Part shown: in pieces, positions 63,643 through 64,000 of the stretch
Numbering within the stretch: position 1 is the first letter of the stretch
Layout of the letters: the number at the start of each line of letters is the position of its first letter
From: Tunturiibacter gelidiferens
GTDB taxonomy: Bacteria > Acidobacteriota > Terriglobia > Terriglobales > Acidobacteriaceae
Direction: 5' to 3'
Assembly: GCF_014201335.1 (NCBI RefSeq)
Contig: NZ_JACHEB010000015.1
Location: forward strand, 96,938 to 160,937
Length of the DNA: 64,000 nucleotides
Made by a program: the position numbers and the translations under genes
The notes under the pieces: model-generated
Told to the model about the DNA's origin: nothing
The model's database searches: none
The model's input: only the letters and a program-made list of their open reading frames with translations

Positions 63643-63809
63643 GATAACAGGCGTGGGTGTCGAAAAACTCACTTTGCAAAAATCCTCAGAAAATAGATCG
63701 CGTCGGATGCCCTACAAACGATTTGTTGAGGTTGCCTAGACATTTTCTATCCCCAAATTTGTACTGGTTTTCTGAGATTTCGAGTTTTTCAACACCCACG
63801 CCTGTTATC
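63643..63809. repeat. MITE-like element with 28-bp near-perfect inverted repeats
   Basis: The left arm 63643-63670 starts GATAACAGGCGTGGGTGT and ends GAAAAACTC. The right arm 63782-63809 is its reverse complement with one mismatch (27 of 28 by eye). Further similarity continues inward around CTCAGAAAA. The 111-bp centre encodes no protein. The structure fits a miniature inverted-repeat element or the paired ends of a deleted IS. No clear target duplication is visible. Confidence 0.65.
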
Positions 63810-64000
63810 TCCATTTGGCAAATGAACTTACCGAAAATCCGACTTTACAGGAATTGTCCGAAAAGCCGATCAAGCAGCTCAATGAGTGAATTGTTCGCTC
63901 TAGAGTGAGTGCGAAAGACTTCATCGCAACCAGAACTCCTATTGCAAGAGTTGAAATGCGCGATCAGGGACGACGCCTAACGGAGGCAGGCTGGCGTACG
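63810..64000. other. Window end, no supported gene
   Basis: No credible coding frame, RNA or promoter is seen in the last 190 bp; a gene may start beyond the window. Confidence 0.4.

Noticed and set aside
63657..63908. 83-codon frame spanning the MITE-like repeat
   Set aside because: It is created by the inverted repeat and its flanks; no start signals or family.

Overview
The window looks like chromosomal DNA of an acidobacterium, probably class Terriglobia (Granulicella, Edaphobacter or Terriglobus type). This is inferred from gene content: three very large TonB-dependent receptors with an N-terminal carboxypeptidase-regulatory-like domain and no SusD partner, a winged-helix/PD40-propeller regulator, a large secreted zincin, many glycoside hydrolases and moderate-to-high GC. 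No rRNA or marker gene allows a firmer placement.

Layout. 1-6 kb: the end of a secreted CAP/SCP-domain gene, a tRNA-Asn gene with its own promoter, a frameshifted tyrosine integrase and small HTH protein next to that tRNA, a broken LysR gene, then intact msrB-msrA and hflX. 6.1-13.2 kb: two similar IS110-family (IS1111-type) elements in the same orientation flank a stress or redox cassette (NTF2-like protein, F420/NADP reductase-like protein, two SDRs, an AraC regulator). Each IS carries a conserved noncoding right end that is a good candidate for a bridge (seek) RNA. 13.4-17.6 kb: a divergent TetR/NmrA pair with repeated operator-like motifs, a DoxX-like protein, an AraC regulator behind a perfect 20-bp palindrome, and a secreted cupin. 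17.8-29 kb: a gene graveyard. Oxidoreductase, trpC, amino-acid permease, sensor, HxlR, DsbA-like, acyltransferase, lactonase, peroxiredoxin, integrase, HD-GYP and conjugative relaxase genes are nearly all truncated or carry small frameshifting indels; a small monooxygenase-like gene is intact.

29-48 kb is a coherent uronic-acid polysaccharide utilisation region: TonB receptor, alginate-lyase-family protein, single-pass membrane protein, GH6 glucanase, KduI, periplasmic cupin, KduD, ROK repressor, GH2 enzyme, GH105 unsaturated glycuronyl hydrolase and a second TonB receptor. The likely flow is outer-membrane uptake, lyase cleavage to unsaturated uronides, GH105/GH2 trimming, then KduI and KduD converting the released unsaturated uronate toward 2-keto-3-deoxygluconate, with the ROK protein as local regulator.

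48.3-50.8 kb holds a large secreted zinc metalloprotease on the minus strand. 51-53.2 kb is a small decayed island. It starts at a 3' fragment of tRNA-Leu(GAG) with its terminator, and contains a frameshifted SEFIR/TIR-domain (defence-type) gene, an integrase C-terminus and an IS30 fragment. 53.5-63.4 kb is an alpha-glucan region: winged-helix/PD40 sensor-regulator, TonB receptor and two tandem secreted GH13 enzymes of the cyclomaltodextrinase type. The window ends in noncoding DNA with a 167-bp MITE-like element bounded by near-perfect 28-bp inverted repeats.

All calls come from reading the sequence and its translations. No database search, alignment program or RNA folding was run.
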